From: Candidatus Bathyarchaeota archaeon
GTDB taxonomy: Archaea; Thermoproteota; Bathyarchaeia; Bathyarchaeales; Bathycorpusculaceae
DNA: 64,000 nt
Assembly (NCBI GenBank): GCA_017883615.1
Contig: JADGNF010000034.1
Coordinates: 60,893-124,892, forward strand
Reading direction: 5' to 3'
Shown: piece after piece, positions 24,150 to 31,791 of the stretch
How positions within the stretch are numbered: position 1 is the first letter of the stretch
Layout of the letters: every line of letters begins with the position of its first letter
Notes under the pieces: model-generated
Seen by the model: the letters and a program-made list of their open reading frames with translations, nothing else
What the model was told of the DNA's origin: nothing
Database searches by the model: none
Program-made: the position numbers and the translations under genes

Positions 24150-24631
24150 ACTTCGTCGTGGACGGCATGTTGGGGAAATTAGCTCGCTGGCTGCGCATGA
24201 TGGGGCATAGCGCCCAATACTCGACATCGCTGACCGACGCAATGTTGCTGGATGTTGCCAAAAAAGAAAATCGGATTCTCCTCACGCAGGATTTGGCGCT
24301 TTATCAGCAAGCTGCCGCTAAGGGAATTGAAGCATATTACGTGGAGGGCGAAACGGAACCCGAACGTCTTGCAGAGATGTCAACACGTTTCAGCATCCCC
24401 TTAACGATTGATTTGGCCCAATCGCGATGCCCAAAGTGCAACACCAAACTCACGTCGGCCAACAAAGACGAAATCGCCGCCAAAGTCGAAAAAAACACTT
24501 TGCTATATTACAATGAGTTCTGGAGTTGCCCAAACTGTGGTGCAGTCTACTGGCAGGGAGCACACTGGATTAAAATTCGCTCCACTTTAGAAGAAGCAAA
24601 AACAAAATTGGAAAAGAAAGAAGAAATTTAG
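24146..24631 (+). CDS. Mut7-C RNase-domain protein (PIN-like, zinc ribbon)
   Basis: A 161-residue DUF82/Mut7-C protein. The N-terminal PIN-like fold has [16 protein letters not shown] and [10 protein letters not shown]-terminal zinc ribbon ([13 protein letters not shown]) and the W-Q-G-x-H-W tail complete it. It is predicted to be a ribonuclease; the substrate is unknown. Its TTG start is inside the dihydroorotase stop (TTGA), so translation is coupled. Its end overlaps the convergent rpoK by four bases. Confidence 0.85.
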   Translation: MNFVVDGMLGKLARWLRMMGHSAQYSTSLTDAMLLDVAKKENRILLTQDLALYQQAAAKGIEAYYVEGETEPERLAEMSTRFSIPLTIDLAQSRCPKCNTKLTSANKDEIAAKVEKNTLLYYNEFWSCPNCGAVYWQGAHWIKIRSTLEEAKTKLEKKEEI

Positions 24632-24885
24632 CTAACCATTAGCCACCGCAACGGAATGTCCTGGAAGGTTCCGTCTGGCAGTGTTCTTCTGATGGTTATG
24701 GGCAAAATGCCTTCGCCAAGTTCTCTGAGGGCGATGTCGATGGGGCTTGTGAGTGTGTTGTCAACCTCTATGAGTATGGGTGCGCCCATGGAAATTTGTA
24801 GGGATCTTGCGCCGACAATTCGGGCTTTCTCGAACCGCGTAATTTTTGGTGGTCCAACTTCCACTTTATCTTGAGTAACAGCCAT
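24628..24885 (-). CDS. rpoK: DNA-directed RNA polymerase subunit K (Rpb6/omega homologue)
   Basis: An 85-residue RNA polymerase assembly subunit. Recognised from [23 protein letters not shown] and [16 protein letters not shown]. The ATG at 24885 is one base after the thermosome stop, so the two genes are translationally linked. The longer upstream extension is simply the thermosome end in another frame. Confidence 0.95.
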   Translation of the reverse strand: MAVTQDKVEVGPPKITRFEKARIVGARSLQISMGAPILIEVDNTLTSPIDIALRELGEGILPITIRRTLPDGTFQDIPLRWLMVS

Positions 24886-24886
24886 T

Positions 24887-26542
24887 TTACATACCTTCCA
24901 TGCCTGGCATACCGCCCATGCCTCCCATTCCGCCGCCTCCACCTGGGGGCGCTTTCATCTTCTGCGAGGCGATGACATCGTCTATTTTCAGAATCATCAT
25001 GGCTGCTTCAGTGGCAGACTTGATTATCTGCTTCTTAACCGCCAACGGCTCAAACACGCCCGCTTTAGACATATCTTGCACTTTGCCCGAAAGCACTTCT
25101 ATGCCTGCCCAGGTTTCGCCTTTTTCATGTCTTGACCGCAAGTCAGAAAGTATTTCGATGGGGTCTAAACCTGCGTTCTCAGAAAGGGTAGTTGTCAGAA
25201 CTTCTAATGCCTCAGCGTACGCTTTCACTGCTAATTGCTCTCTTCCAGACACGGATTCTGCGTACCGTCTGAGAACTTTAGATATTTCAAGTTCTGGAGC
25301 GCTGCCGCCTGCAACAATTTTAGGCTCACGAATTAGGTCCCGAACTACGCACAACGCGTCGTGAATTGATCTTTCGGTTTCGGAATTCATTCGTGGTGAA
25401 GATCCCCTGATGAGGATGGTGACTGCTTTGGGGTGTTTGCAGCCTTCGATGAATGTCATCTTGTCTTCAGCGATTTTGCGTTCCTCGACAAGTGCTGCTT
25501 CGCCAAGATCCTTAGAAGTTAAGGCGTCAATGTTGCTGACTATGCTTGCGCCGGTGGCTTTGGCCAGGCGTTCCATATCGGATTTTTTAGCTCTGCGAAT
25601 GGCGGCAACTCCTTTCTTGGACAGGAAATGCTGAACCAAGTCATCGATGCCTTTTTGGCAGATAACTAAGTTGGCGCCTACTGCGACGATTTTGTCCGCC
25701 ATGGCTTTGAGCATGCTTTCTTCCTGATTGAGGAAAGCTTCAATTTGGCTGGGGCTTTCAATGCTGAGTTTAGAATCGTATTCGGTTTTCTCAATCTCTA
25801 GCGCGGCATCAAGCAGAGCAATCTTGGCTTTCTCGATCCGTTTTGGCATGCCTGAATGCACGATTTCTTTGTCAATTACTATGCCGTTTATGAGGCTTGT
25901 GTCTTTGAGGGATTCGCCGGTTTTCTTCTCCACTAATACGTCGTCTACATCGGCCTTGTAGCCGCCGTTTTCCTTCTCTGCCACTGCAAGCATCGCTTTT
26001 ACAACTATGTCAGCTAGGTACTCTTTGTATTCGTTGACAAGTTTGCTTGCCATGGAGGTTATGGCTGCTTTTTTGAGGTAATCATGTTTTGTGAGGTCTA
26101 CTGATATGGCTATCTTTTCGAGTGTCTCTAAGGCTTTTTCTTGGGCTTGTTTGTATCCGTCGATTATGACGGTAGGGTGAATATTCTTTTCTAAGAGCTC
26201 CTCGCCTTTGGTGAGGAGTTCGCCTGCGATTATGACGGCGGATGTGGTTCCGTCGCCTGCCTCGTTATCTTGAGCTTTCGCGACTTCTACCATCATCTTG
26301 GCGGCTGGATTTTGGACATCCATTTCATCGAGGATGGTGCGTCCGTCACTGGTTATAGTTACGTCGCCGAAGCTGTCAACAAGCATTTTATCCATGCCTT
26401 TTGGGCCTAGGGCACTTCTGACGCTTTCCCCTACGATTTTGGCTGCGGTTATGTTGTTGTGCTGGGCTTCTCTTCCCCGAGAACGACCGGTGCCTTCTTT
26501 TAATACGAGAATGGGCACTCCGCCTTGAGTATTTGATGACAA
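24887..26542 (-). CDS. thsA: Thermosome subunit (group II chaperonin)
   Basis: A roughly 551-residue ATP-driven folding chamber subunit. Motifs: [10 protein letters not shown], the ATP-site [15 protein letters not shown], and the flexible Gly/Met tail (G-G-M-G-G-M-P-G-M). The start is TTG 26542 or 26548, both close to A-A-G-G-G-G. rpoK follows after one base in the same operon. This is the only chaperonin in the window. The letter of the subunit paralogue (alpha/beta) cannot be fixed from sequence alone. Confidence 0.93.
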   Translation of the reverse strand: MSSNTQGGVPILVLKEGTGRSRGREAQHNNITAAKIVGESVRSALGPKGMDKMLVDSFGDVTITSDGRTILDEMDVQNPAAKMMVEVAKAQDNEAGDGTTSAVIIAGELLTKGEELLEKNIHPTVIIDGYKQAQEKALETLEKIAISVDLTKHDYLKKAAITSMASKLVNEYKEYLADIVVKAMLAVAEKENGGYKADVDDVLVEKKTGESLKDTSLINGIVIDKEIVHSGMPKRIEKAKIALLDAALEIEKTEYDSKLSIESPSQIEAFLNQEESMLKAMADKIVAVGANLVICQKGIDDLVQHFLSKKGVAAIRRAKKSDMERLAKATGASIVSNIDALTSKDLGEAALVEERKIAEDKMTFIEGCKHPKAVTILIRGSSPRMNSETERSIHDALCVVRDLIREPKIVAGGSAPELEISKVLRRYAESVSGREQLAVKAYAEALEVLTTTLSENAGLDPIEILSDLRSRHEKGETWAGIEVLSGKVQDMSKAGVFEPLAVKKQIIKSATEAAMMILKIDDVIASQKMKAPPGGGGGMGGMGGMPGMEGM

Positions 26543-26760
26543 ATTCAATAAACCCCTTAATGCGAACAACAACAAAACAGCCTAGCAATATAAGTTTTTC
26601 TAGAACACCCTTGTGAAAATGGTGCGGTTAAGTGGTTTTGTGGGGTTTAGATGTTTCTTTTTGGATGCTTGTTTGTGTGGCGGTGGGTCGGGTTTTTCTG
26701 CATTCCCTCTTTGTGTGGGTGTACGGGTTTATAGGCTGCACGAGACTGCAAAAGAAACAA

Positions 26761-26883
26761 GCCCCATTTTGCGGTAGCAAAATCTTTCGCCGTTTGTCTT
26801 GGATGGGGCAACCGCGTTTTCATCCACGCAACATACATGCGTTCATGTTGAAGCCGCCAAGATGTGGGTGTGAAAGCATGTAT
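26761..26883 (+). ncRNA. Candidate structured RNA
   Basis: GCCCCAT (26761-26767) pairs with ATGGGGC (26803-26809), enclosing a second stem TTTTGC-GGTA-GCAAAA (26767-26782). A further perfect 8-bp inverted repeat follows: ATACATGC (26833-26840) with GCATGTAT (26876-26883). It matches no RNA family that I can name: tRNA, SRP RNA and RNase P hallmarks are absent. Strand is unproven, since hairpins are symmetric. Confidence 0.3.
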
Positions 26884-26956
26884 CGACTGTTTTTTTCTGC
26901 ACAAGAACATTGAGTAGCAACGACAGCAACTCCTAAAAAAGGTGAATATACTGCTT

Positions 26957-26967
26957 AAGTAGTACTT
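26957..26967. promoter_or_regulatory. Palindromic operator candidate upstream of abrB
   Basis: AAGTA-G-TACTT, embedded in CTTAAGTAGTACTTCTAAG, lies 28 bases before the AbrB start. AbrB/VapB-type antitoxins usually repress their own operon through such short inverted repeats. Confidence 0.4.
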
Positions 26968-26994
26968 CTAAGTAAGTTTAACTTGGGTCGAAGT

Positions 26995-27232
26995 ATGACT
27001 GCGGAAGAACTAGTAGTCACAACAAAAGGGCAAGTAACCATACCCATAAAGCTGCGCCGAAAATTCGGCATAGAGGCAAAATCAACAGTTGAAATTGTTG
27101 AAGAAGACGGCAAAATCGTCATAAAAAAAACAGCCAAGCATATTTGATTTAGCTGGAAGCGGAGTTGGCAAAGCCACCGTTGAAGAAGTAAAGAAAATGC
27201 TCGACGAAATGAGGGCAGAAGATGACGACTAG
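26995..27232 (+). pseudogene. AbrB/MazE-type antitoxin, frameshifted at an A8 run
   Basis: ATG 26995 opens a swapped-hairpin AbrB domain (V-T-T-K-G-Q-V-T-I-P-I-K-L-R-R-K-F-G-I) ending with stop TGA 27145 after 50 residues. Another frame continues P-S-I-F-D-L-A-G-S-G-V-G-K and E-V-K-K-M-L-D-E-M-R-A-E to TAG 27230, exactly the usual toxin-binding tail. The frames join if the run of eight A at 27123-27130 is read as seven. It is therefore a one-base expansion, a slippage site or a sequencing error. The tail overlaps the PIN toxin start at 27222, as in an intact antitoxin-toxin pair. Confidence 0.7.
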
Positions 27233-27614
27233 CCGCGTCTATGACACCCGCTTCTTTGTAGAATACTTCTATTCACCCAACCAGACGCTTGTAAGAAAAC
27301 TCAAAGAAGAACTCCGGTTAACAAATGAACGTCTAGTTTCATCATTAACGGTTCATGAAATACATCGTATTGTCTTAAGAAAAGAAGGCAAAGATGTCGC
27401 CGCATTAAAAAGTGGGACAATTCACCGCGATTTTCAGGTAATTGAGGTTAATTACACAATTGCAGTAAAAAGCGCCGAATTACGAGCCAAGCATCCAATG
27501 CCCATGGCAGACAGCGTAATTGCCGCAACCGCCCAAATCAACGAATGCCCGCTTTTCTCCGATGACGCCCACTTCAAGAACATTGAAAACCTAAAATTAG
27601 TCTGGTGCAAATAG
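27222..27614 (+). CDS. vapC: PIN-domain toxin (VapC-like)
   Basis: A 130-residue ribonuclease toxin. The PIN acidic residues are all visible: Asp8 (V-Y-D-T-R-F), Glu46 (V-H-E-I), Asp97 (M-A-D-S-V-I-A-A-T-A) and Asp114/Asp115 (F-S-D-D-A-H-F). VapC toxins cleave tRNA or rRNA when freed from the antitoxin. It is intact while the antitoxin immediately upstream is frameshifted. The start overlaps the tail frame of the antitoxin by 11 bases. Confidence 0.85.
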   Translation: MTTSRVYDTRFFVEYFYSPNQTLVRKLKEELRLTNERLVSSLTVHEIHRIVLRKEGKDVAALKSGTIHRDFQVIEVNYTIAVKSAELRAKHPMPMADSVIAATAQINECPLFSDDAHFKNIENLKLVWCK

Positions 27615-27841
27615 CTGACATAGAAATCGGGCGAGCCTCCAAAAACGCCATCCAACCCCTCAGCCAAACCCAGCCCAAGAAGCAAAAACAACCTACAACT
27701 CAACCACGCATAAAAAAATAGTAAAAATCGCCACACCCAATAATACACGAACACTACAAATGGCTTACGTCTCAATTTTATGCAACAGTAGCGAGGATAC
27801 GATAACCCCTCAATAAATAATAAATGGCAAGGCTTTGTTGT

Positions 27842-28009
27842 TTAGGGCGCTTTAGTTTCGCAAGGACCGCAAATGTATGTGATGTTTAATCCTTTCCTTT
27901 GTTGTTTGGTGCCTATCTTATCTATTGGTATCTGTTTACCACACTTGGAGCAGGCTATAGATGCGTGCTTTTTTTGTTTATCAAACTCAATAGTACCCTG
28001 CTTTTCCAA
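27842..28009 (-). CDS. Small zinc-ribbon protein
   Basis: A 55-residue frame from TTG 28009. It contains I-A-C-S-K-C-G-K-Q-I-P-I-D and, after about 20 residues, Y-I-C-G-P-C-E-T, a compact two-pair zinc ribbon with a basic N-terminus. It is not recognised as a named family. It overlaps the open frame of the truncated gene on the other strand by 16 bases, which suggests that a rearrangement joined them. It may be functional or a relic. Confidence 0.5.
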   Translation of the reverse strand: MEKQGTIEFDKQKKHASIACSKCGKQIPIDKIGTKQQRKGLNITYICGPCETKAP

Positions 28010-28605
28010 TATTTCTTGGAAATGAAAATCTCATAAGACTCAGCCAAGAACTCGAGAGAGCTGGGGCAATAATCAAGGTTACTGAATCCGAGCCAAAACT
28101 GAATAATCCCAAGTACGCATATATGGTTCCAGCAAACGTTTTTCATGATATTGACAGAAAAATTGCATACTCATACTCTAGTGTGCCCACAAAAGAATTT
28201 GGAGACATTAGTTTAACTGATAGAATTTTCAAGACTTTAGGAAGGGTCAGACTATATGCAGAAAAAATATTGCCTGAAGCTCGTTTATCCAAGAGGGATT
28301 ACAAGTCTCAAATTGAAGGTATCGTCGATTCATTTGAAAAAGGGACGGAAGCTGATCTTAGCGGGGTTGAAGGTATCTTTAAACCACTGACAACATTGAA
28401 CATTATTCAAATAAAGGAAGGAAAAGCTCAAATCAACAATCATTATGATTTCGTAATTAGACTGTTGGCTGAAGCATATTATAATTTGGTAAAGTATCCT
28501 GAGTTATCTGAGCTAACATATCCTTCAAAAAAGACCGTTGCCCAAGCCGAGTTATCACAAGTTGAGTCCCAAATTGAAACAGGGCTTTCCAAAATGTTTA
28601 GTTAA
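27994..28605 (+). pseudogene. 5'-truncated gene, unknown function, A+T-rich
   Basis: An open frame without a proper start runs from 27994; protein-like sequence is seen before the first ATG at 28123 (F-L-G-N-E-N-L-I-R-L-S-Q-E-L-E-R-A-G-A-I). The part after the ATG gives 160 residues, mostly helical, ending Q-I-E-T-G-L-S-K-M-F-S. G+C is clearly lower than its neighbours (19 of 60 bases in 28141-28200). It looks like the C-terminal remainder of a longer horizontally acquired protein. No family recognised; a shortened expressed form from 28123 is possible. Confidence 0.55.
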
Positions 28606-28966
28606 CGGTACCTTGTCAGCTGAAGAACACAAAAGCAACTCAAGCGTTTCAAGTCATATACTGAATAAGCCTGACACAACTAAAAGAGCTTGCTTTGCCA
28701 ACAAAGCTAATACGTCTGGGCTGCGAGTGCAAAATTGTTTGCCAAGCGTCTGGGAGACTATGTTTTTTGCCTTATAAGTAATGAAATATAAGATTAAGCG
28801 TTTTTCCTTATCGGGAAGCTGGCGTTGCTTTGACCGTTTTTGGCCAAAGCGGTCGCTGTTTGGGTTCCTAAGAAATAGCTCAAAAAGAGGGATGGAGACC
28901 TTTTGTTCATGTACTTTTGAAGCCGAAAATTACCACAGACCTTCCTTCACAGGGGCAGGTGGTGGC
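28606..28966. other. Intergenic region after the truncated gene
   Basis: About 360 bases with no credible gene. The only structure seen is a hairpin at 28832-28854 (GACCG paired with CGGTC around a TTTGGCCAAA palindrome). The region separates the accessory island from the trp regulator. Confidence 0.4.
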
Positions 28967-29470
28967 TTAGTATATGGATACTTTGGCTACTCCTATTATT
29001 TTTAGTAGTTCTGGTATGAGTTCTCCAGGGATTTTGCGTTCTACGATGAAGGTTAGTTTGGGTTCGGGTGAGAGTTCGGGGTCGTCTACGATGGCTTGGC
29101 GGATGCTTAGATCTGCGTTGGTGAGGACGGTAGCGGAGTTGGCTAGGATGCCATGGGCTTTGGCGTCTGTGGGGGTGATTTCGACGACGCCTAGGTTTAG
29201 GTGTTTGGCGATTTCTTTTAGGGAGTGTCCTGCTGGGAGGATGTCTTGGAAGATTTGGCGGAGTTCGCGGTTGGCTTTGATGGCGCAGACGGTTTCGTTG
29301 ACGGTGCGGCGGTCGACGCCTGCAACTCTGGCGATGCGGACGGGTGGGATTTCGATTTGGTTGAGATAGATTTTTTCTTCTTTGACTGCGAGGCCGTTTT
29401 CGACGAGGACTCGGACGACTTTGAGGCGTTCGGGGTAGTCTTGGAAGTGTTTTTTGATGTTGTTCCACAA
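28967..29470 (-). CDS. HTH-ACT amino-acid-metabolism regulator (COG2150-like)
   Basis: A 167-residue predicted repressor. An N-terminal winged helix (V-R-V-L-V-E-N-G-L-A-V then I-A-R-V-A-G-V-D-R-R-T-V-N-E-T-V) is followed by an ACT-type ligand domain (G-V-V-E-I-T-P-T-D-A-K-A-H-G-I-L-A-N, then E-L-I-P-E-L-L-K-I-I-G-V-A-K-V). ACT domains bind amino acids. The gene is divergent from trpB2 with a 101-base spacer containing paired TGTACA sites, so tryptophan or a related amino acid is a likely effector. The start is TTG. Confidence 0.8.
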   Translation of the reverse strand: MWNNIKKHFQDYPERLKVVRVLVENGLAVKEEKIYLNQIEIPPVRIARVAGVDRRTVNETVCAIKANRELRQIFQDILPAGHSLKEIAKHLNLGVVEITPTDAKAHGILANSATVLTNADLSIRQAIVDDPELSPEPKLTFIVERKIPGELIPELLKIIGVAKVSIY

Positions 29471-29487
29471 TGCTCTTCACAGCAATA

Positions 29488-29518
29488 TGTACAGTTATGT
29501 ACAATAACGTATAAATAT
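29488..29518. promoter_or_regulatory. Paired TGTACA operator and TATA box of trpB2
   Basis: TGTACA at 29488-29493 and again at 29498-29503, spaced by GTTA, lies immediately before TATAAATAT (29510-29518). The TATA element is 54 bases before the trpB2 ATG. The symmetric sites cover the BRE position, so binding by the divergent HTH-ACT protein would block both promoters. Binding is inference. Confidence 0.5.
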
Positions 29519-29571
29519 GTTCCCATCTGTTTTGATGCCAACAAAACAAGCATTGTCAAGGTGTAAACAAA

Positions 29572-30930
29572 ATGGCAAAACCGCTAAACAAAGACTACTA
29601 CGTCACATTACCCATAGACGAAACCCCAACTTCATGGTACAACATCCAAGCCGATCTCCCCGAACGACTCCCGCCCCCACTTGATCCAGTTGACAAGAAA
29701 CCCATAAACCCGGAGAAACTGATGCGCATCTTTGGCAAAGAGCTAGTCATGCAAGAAGTCACCCAGGAACGGTACGTCAAAATTCCCGACGAAGTTTACG
29801 ACGCATACATCCGCCTCCCCCGACCCAGTCCACTATTCCGGGCTAAAAGGCTCGAGGAATTCCTTGGGACCCCGGCAGAAATCTACTTTAAATGCGAGCA
29901 GTTCAGCCCTGCAGGAAGCCACAAAACAAACTCCGCCATCCCTCAAGCATACTACAACATGAAACAAGGAACCACCCGGCTGGTGACAGAAACTGGGGCA
30001 GGCCAATGGGGCACCGCACTAGCCTACTCAGCTAAAATATTTGGCTTGAAGTGCCGCATCTACATGGTGCGCGCAAGTTACAACCAGAAACCCGGCAGAA
30101 GAATCATCTCACAGCTCTACGGCGCCGAAATGTTCGCCTCGCCCAGCAACAACACAGAGTTCGGCCGCAAACTGCTCAAGCAAGACCCCAACCACAACGG
30201 TTCCCTAGGCGTTGCCATAAGCGAGGCAGTAGAAGACTGCTTAACAGACGAGCACGCCAGATACACGTTGGGTTCAGTGTTGAACCACGTTTGCATGCAC
30301 CAAACAATCATCGGACAAGAAGCCATGAAGCAGTTTGACCTCATCGACACCAAACCCGATATCGTCATTGGCTGTATTGGCGGTGGCTCCAACTTTGCTG
30401 GCTTTAGCTTTCCTTTCATGGCAGACAAACTGAAAGGTAAATCAGACACCGAGTTCATTGCGTGCGAATCCAAAGCCGTACCTCACACTACAAGAGGAGT
30501 CTACACGTATGACTACGGTGACACCGCAGCAACAGCCCCTATTGTCAAAATGCTCACACTCGGACACAACTACAGTTGCCCACCCATCCACGCAGGCGGA
30601 CTAAGATACCACGGAATGTCCCCCCTCATCTCATACTTAATCTGCAAAGGCTACATGAAATCCGTCGCATATCACCAAAAAGAAATCTTCCAAGCAGCCC
30701 AAACACTGGCACAAACGGAAGGCTTCGTTATCGCACCCGAAACTGCACACGCCCTCAAATGCACCATCGACAAAGCGCTGGAATGCAAGAAGACCGGACA
30801 AAAGAAAATAATAGCTATGAACTACAGCGGACACGGCCTACTAGACCTCTCGGCGTATGAGCAGTTCTTCAGCGGCAAACTCGTCGACTACGAACCAGAA
30901 AAAATAGACGTACCCCTATTCGAGCAATAA
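29572..30930 (+). CDS. trpB: Tryptophan synthase beta chain, TrpB2 type
   Basis: A 452-residue PLP enzyme. The length, the N-terminal extension (Y-Y-V-T-L-P-I) and the R-P-S-P-L-F-R-A-K-R motif mark the TrpB2 class rather than TrpB1. PLP Lys is Lys118 in A-G-S-H-K-T-N-S-A, and the phosphate loop is G-C-I-G-G-G-S-N-F-A-G. It condenses indole with serine (or a serine derivative) to tryptophan. No trpA is nearby, consistent with TrpB2 genes that stand outside trp operons and may salvage indole. A terminator-like hairpin follows the stop. Confidence 0.95.
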   Translation: MAKPLNKDYYVTLPIDETPTSWYNIQADLPERLPPPLDPVDKKPINPEKLMRIFGKELVMQEVTQERYVKIPDEVYDAYIRLPRPSPLFRAKRLEEFLGTPAEIYFKCEQFSPAGSHKTNSAIPQAYYNMKQGTTRLVTETGAGQWGTALAYSAKIFGLKCRIYMVRASYNQKPGRRIISQLYGAEMFASPSNNTEFGRKLLKQDPNHNGSLGVAISEAVEDCLTDEHARYTLGSVLNHVCMHQTIIGQEAMKQFDLIDTKPDIVIGCIGGGSNFAGFSFPFMADKLKGKSDTEFIACESKAVPHTTRGVYTYDYGDTAATAPIVKMLTLGHNYSCPPIHAGGLRYHGMSPLISYLICKGYMKSVAYHQKEIFQAAQTLAQTEGFVIAPETAHALKCTIDKALECKKTGQKKIIAMNYSGHGLLDLSAYEQFFSGKLVDYEPEKIDVPLFEQ

Positions 30931-30951
30931 GGCAACAAACGCCTTTTTTTT
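30929..30951 (+). terminator. Intrinsic-like terminator after trpB2
   Basis: AAGGC (30929-30933), seven-base loop, GCCTT (30941-30945), merged with a run of eight T at 30944-30951. It lies between convergent genes. Confidence 0.5.
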
Positions 30952-31396
30952 ATTTTAAGGCCTTTTCATCAGTTAAGTATACTTGTCCAAATCTCTTGTC
31001 ATAACGAAGCGCGAATTTGTTGATAATGTCTCTTCCCATTAGACTTGGCATCTTAAGCATTCTTTCATTTGTAAACGAATGTTTGAGGAAGCATAGGCTC
31101 TCAAAACATTCGGAATGCAACCTTTTGTTTTCAGTTTTGAAAACTAGTTTAGCATTTTTTAGAATGTGCGCATCAACCGAACCACCTACACCAAGCACTC
31201 CTCCTTGCAGTTTTTCTAACTCTTGATAATCGACGCCTAGTTCGCGAGCGTCTTTGTCGTTTACAATTGTTCTGAATGCACCTGTGTCGATTAAGAATTC
31301 AATGGTCGCGTAAATGTGTAAAGTTTCGGATTCAAATCTTGCTTTAATGTAGGCGGCTTCAAAACGTCCTTCCTTAAAGAAACAAGGAATTCTCAA
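30950..31396 (-). CDS. Retropepsin-like (clan AA) aspartic protease
   Basis: A 148-residue single-domain aspartyl protease of the type that works as a dimer. The catalytic motif is F-L-I-D-T-G-A near residues 34-40. A flap-like G-V-L-G-V-G-G-S follows, and the second hydrophobic-glycine motif is S-L-M-G-R-D-I-I. There is no signal peptide, so it acts in the cytoplasm. It lies 12 bases after a small DUF5678-like gene on the same strand. Substrate unknown; the neighbour may be a substrate, chaperone or inhibitor. Confidence 0.8.
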   Translation of the reverse strand: MRIPCFFKEGRFEAAYIKARFESETLHIYATIEFLIDTGAFRTIVNDKDARELGVDYQELEKLQGGVLGVGGSVDAHILKNAKLVFKTENKRLHSECFESLCFLKHSFTNERMLKMPSLMGRDIINKFALRYDKRFGQVYLTDEKALK

Positions 31397-31408
31397 AGGG
31401 AAATCCCT

Positions 31409-31651
31409 TCAGAGAATAAAATTCATTTCTTCAGTGGTAACGTAATCCAGTGAAATCTCATCAAATTGTGTCCCAAATTTTTGCTTGACACGTTTCAGGA
31501 TTCGGTCGAAGTTGCTATCGTGGTCTACAACCTTAGTTTCTAAGACCGCCACCCATTGGTTGTTGTATTCTTTCTTCATTTTTTCATAGTTTTTGCTAAG
31601 CCATACAGCGTTTTCTTCAGCCCTAGAAAGAACGTCAACAACAGAATTCAT
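31409..31651 (-). CDS. DUF5678-like small protein, partner of the aspartic protease
   Basis: 80 residues. The centre has the DUF5678-like pattern N-N-Q-W-V-A-V-L-E-T-K-V-V-D-H-D-S-N-F-D (a short beta hairpin with a W-V-A-V core) flanked by helices. No function is known. Its position immediately before a retropepsin-like gene points to a conserved two-gene unit. ATG 31651 has a weak ribosome-binding site. Confidence 0.7.
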   Translation of the reverse strand: MNSVVDVLSRAEENAVWLSKNYEKMKKEYNNQWVAVLETKVVDHDSNFDRILKRVKQKFGTQFDEISLDYVTTEEMNFIL

Positions 31652-31791
31652 GAGGGTTCATCTCAGCATAAGATATATGCAAAGGCTTAAAACATTTTCT
31701 GAGTTCCCATGGAAAGTCGCTTTGCCTAATATTTGATAGGATAAATTGAAATAGGTTTTCCGAGATTTAGTTCCCATCCTGAGGTCCTAAC

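Larger units (their letters stand above)
26543..26994. other. Long intergenic region between thermosome and AbrB gene
   Basis: About 450 bases without a convincing gene. The left part is extremely G+T-rich on the plus strand (52 of 60 bases in 26641-26700). The middle holds a nested hairpin and an 8-bp inverted repeat described separately, and the right end is the AbrB promoter. Frames on either strand have unnatural composition and no family signature. Confidence 0.5.

Noticed and set aside
26647..26910. Frames on both strands between the thermosome and AbrB genes
   Set aside because: Codon and residue composition reflect the skewed DNA, and nested hairpins explain the region better.
28974..29566. 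Long frames overlapping the HTH-ACT gene, including a very Arg/Pro-rich and a very Asp-rich one
   Set aside because: They are shadow frames of the regulator, with extreme residue bias and no motif.
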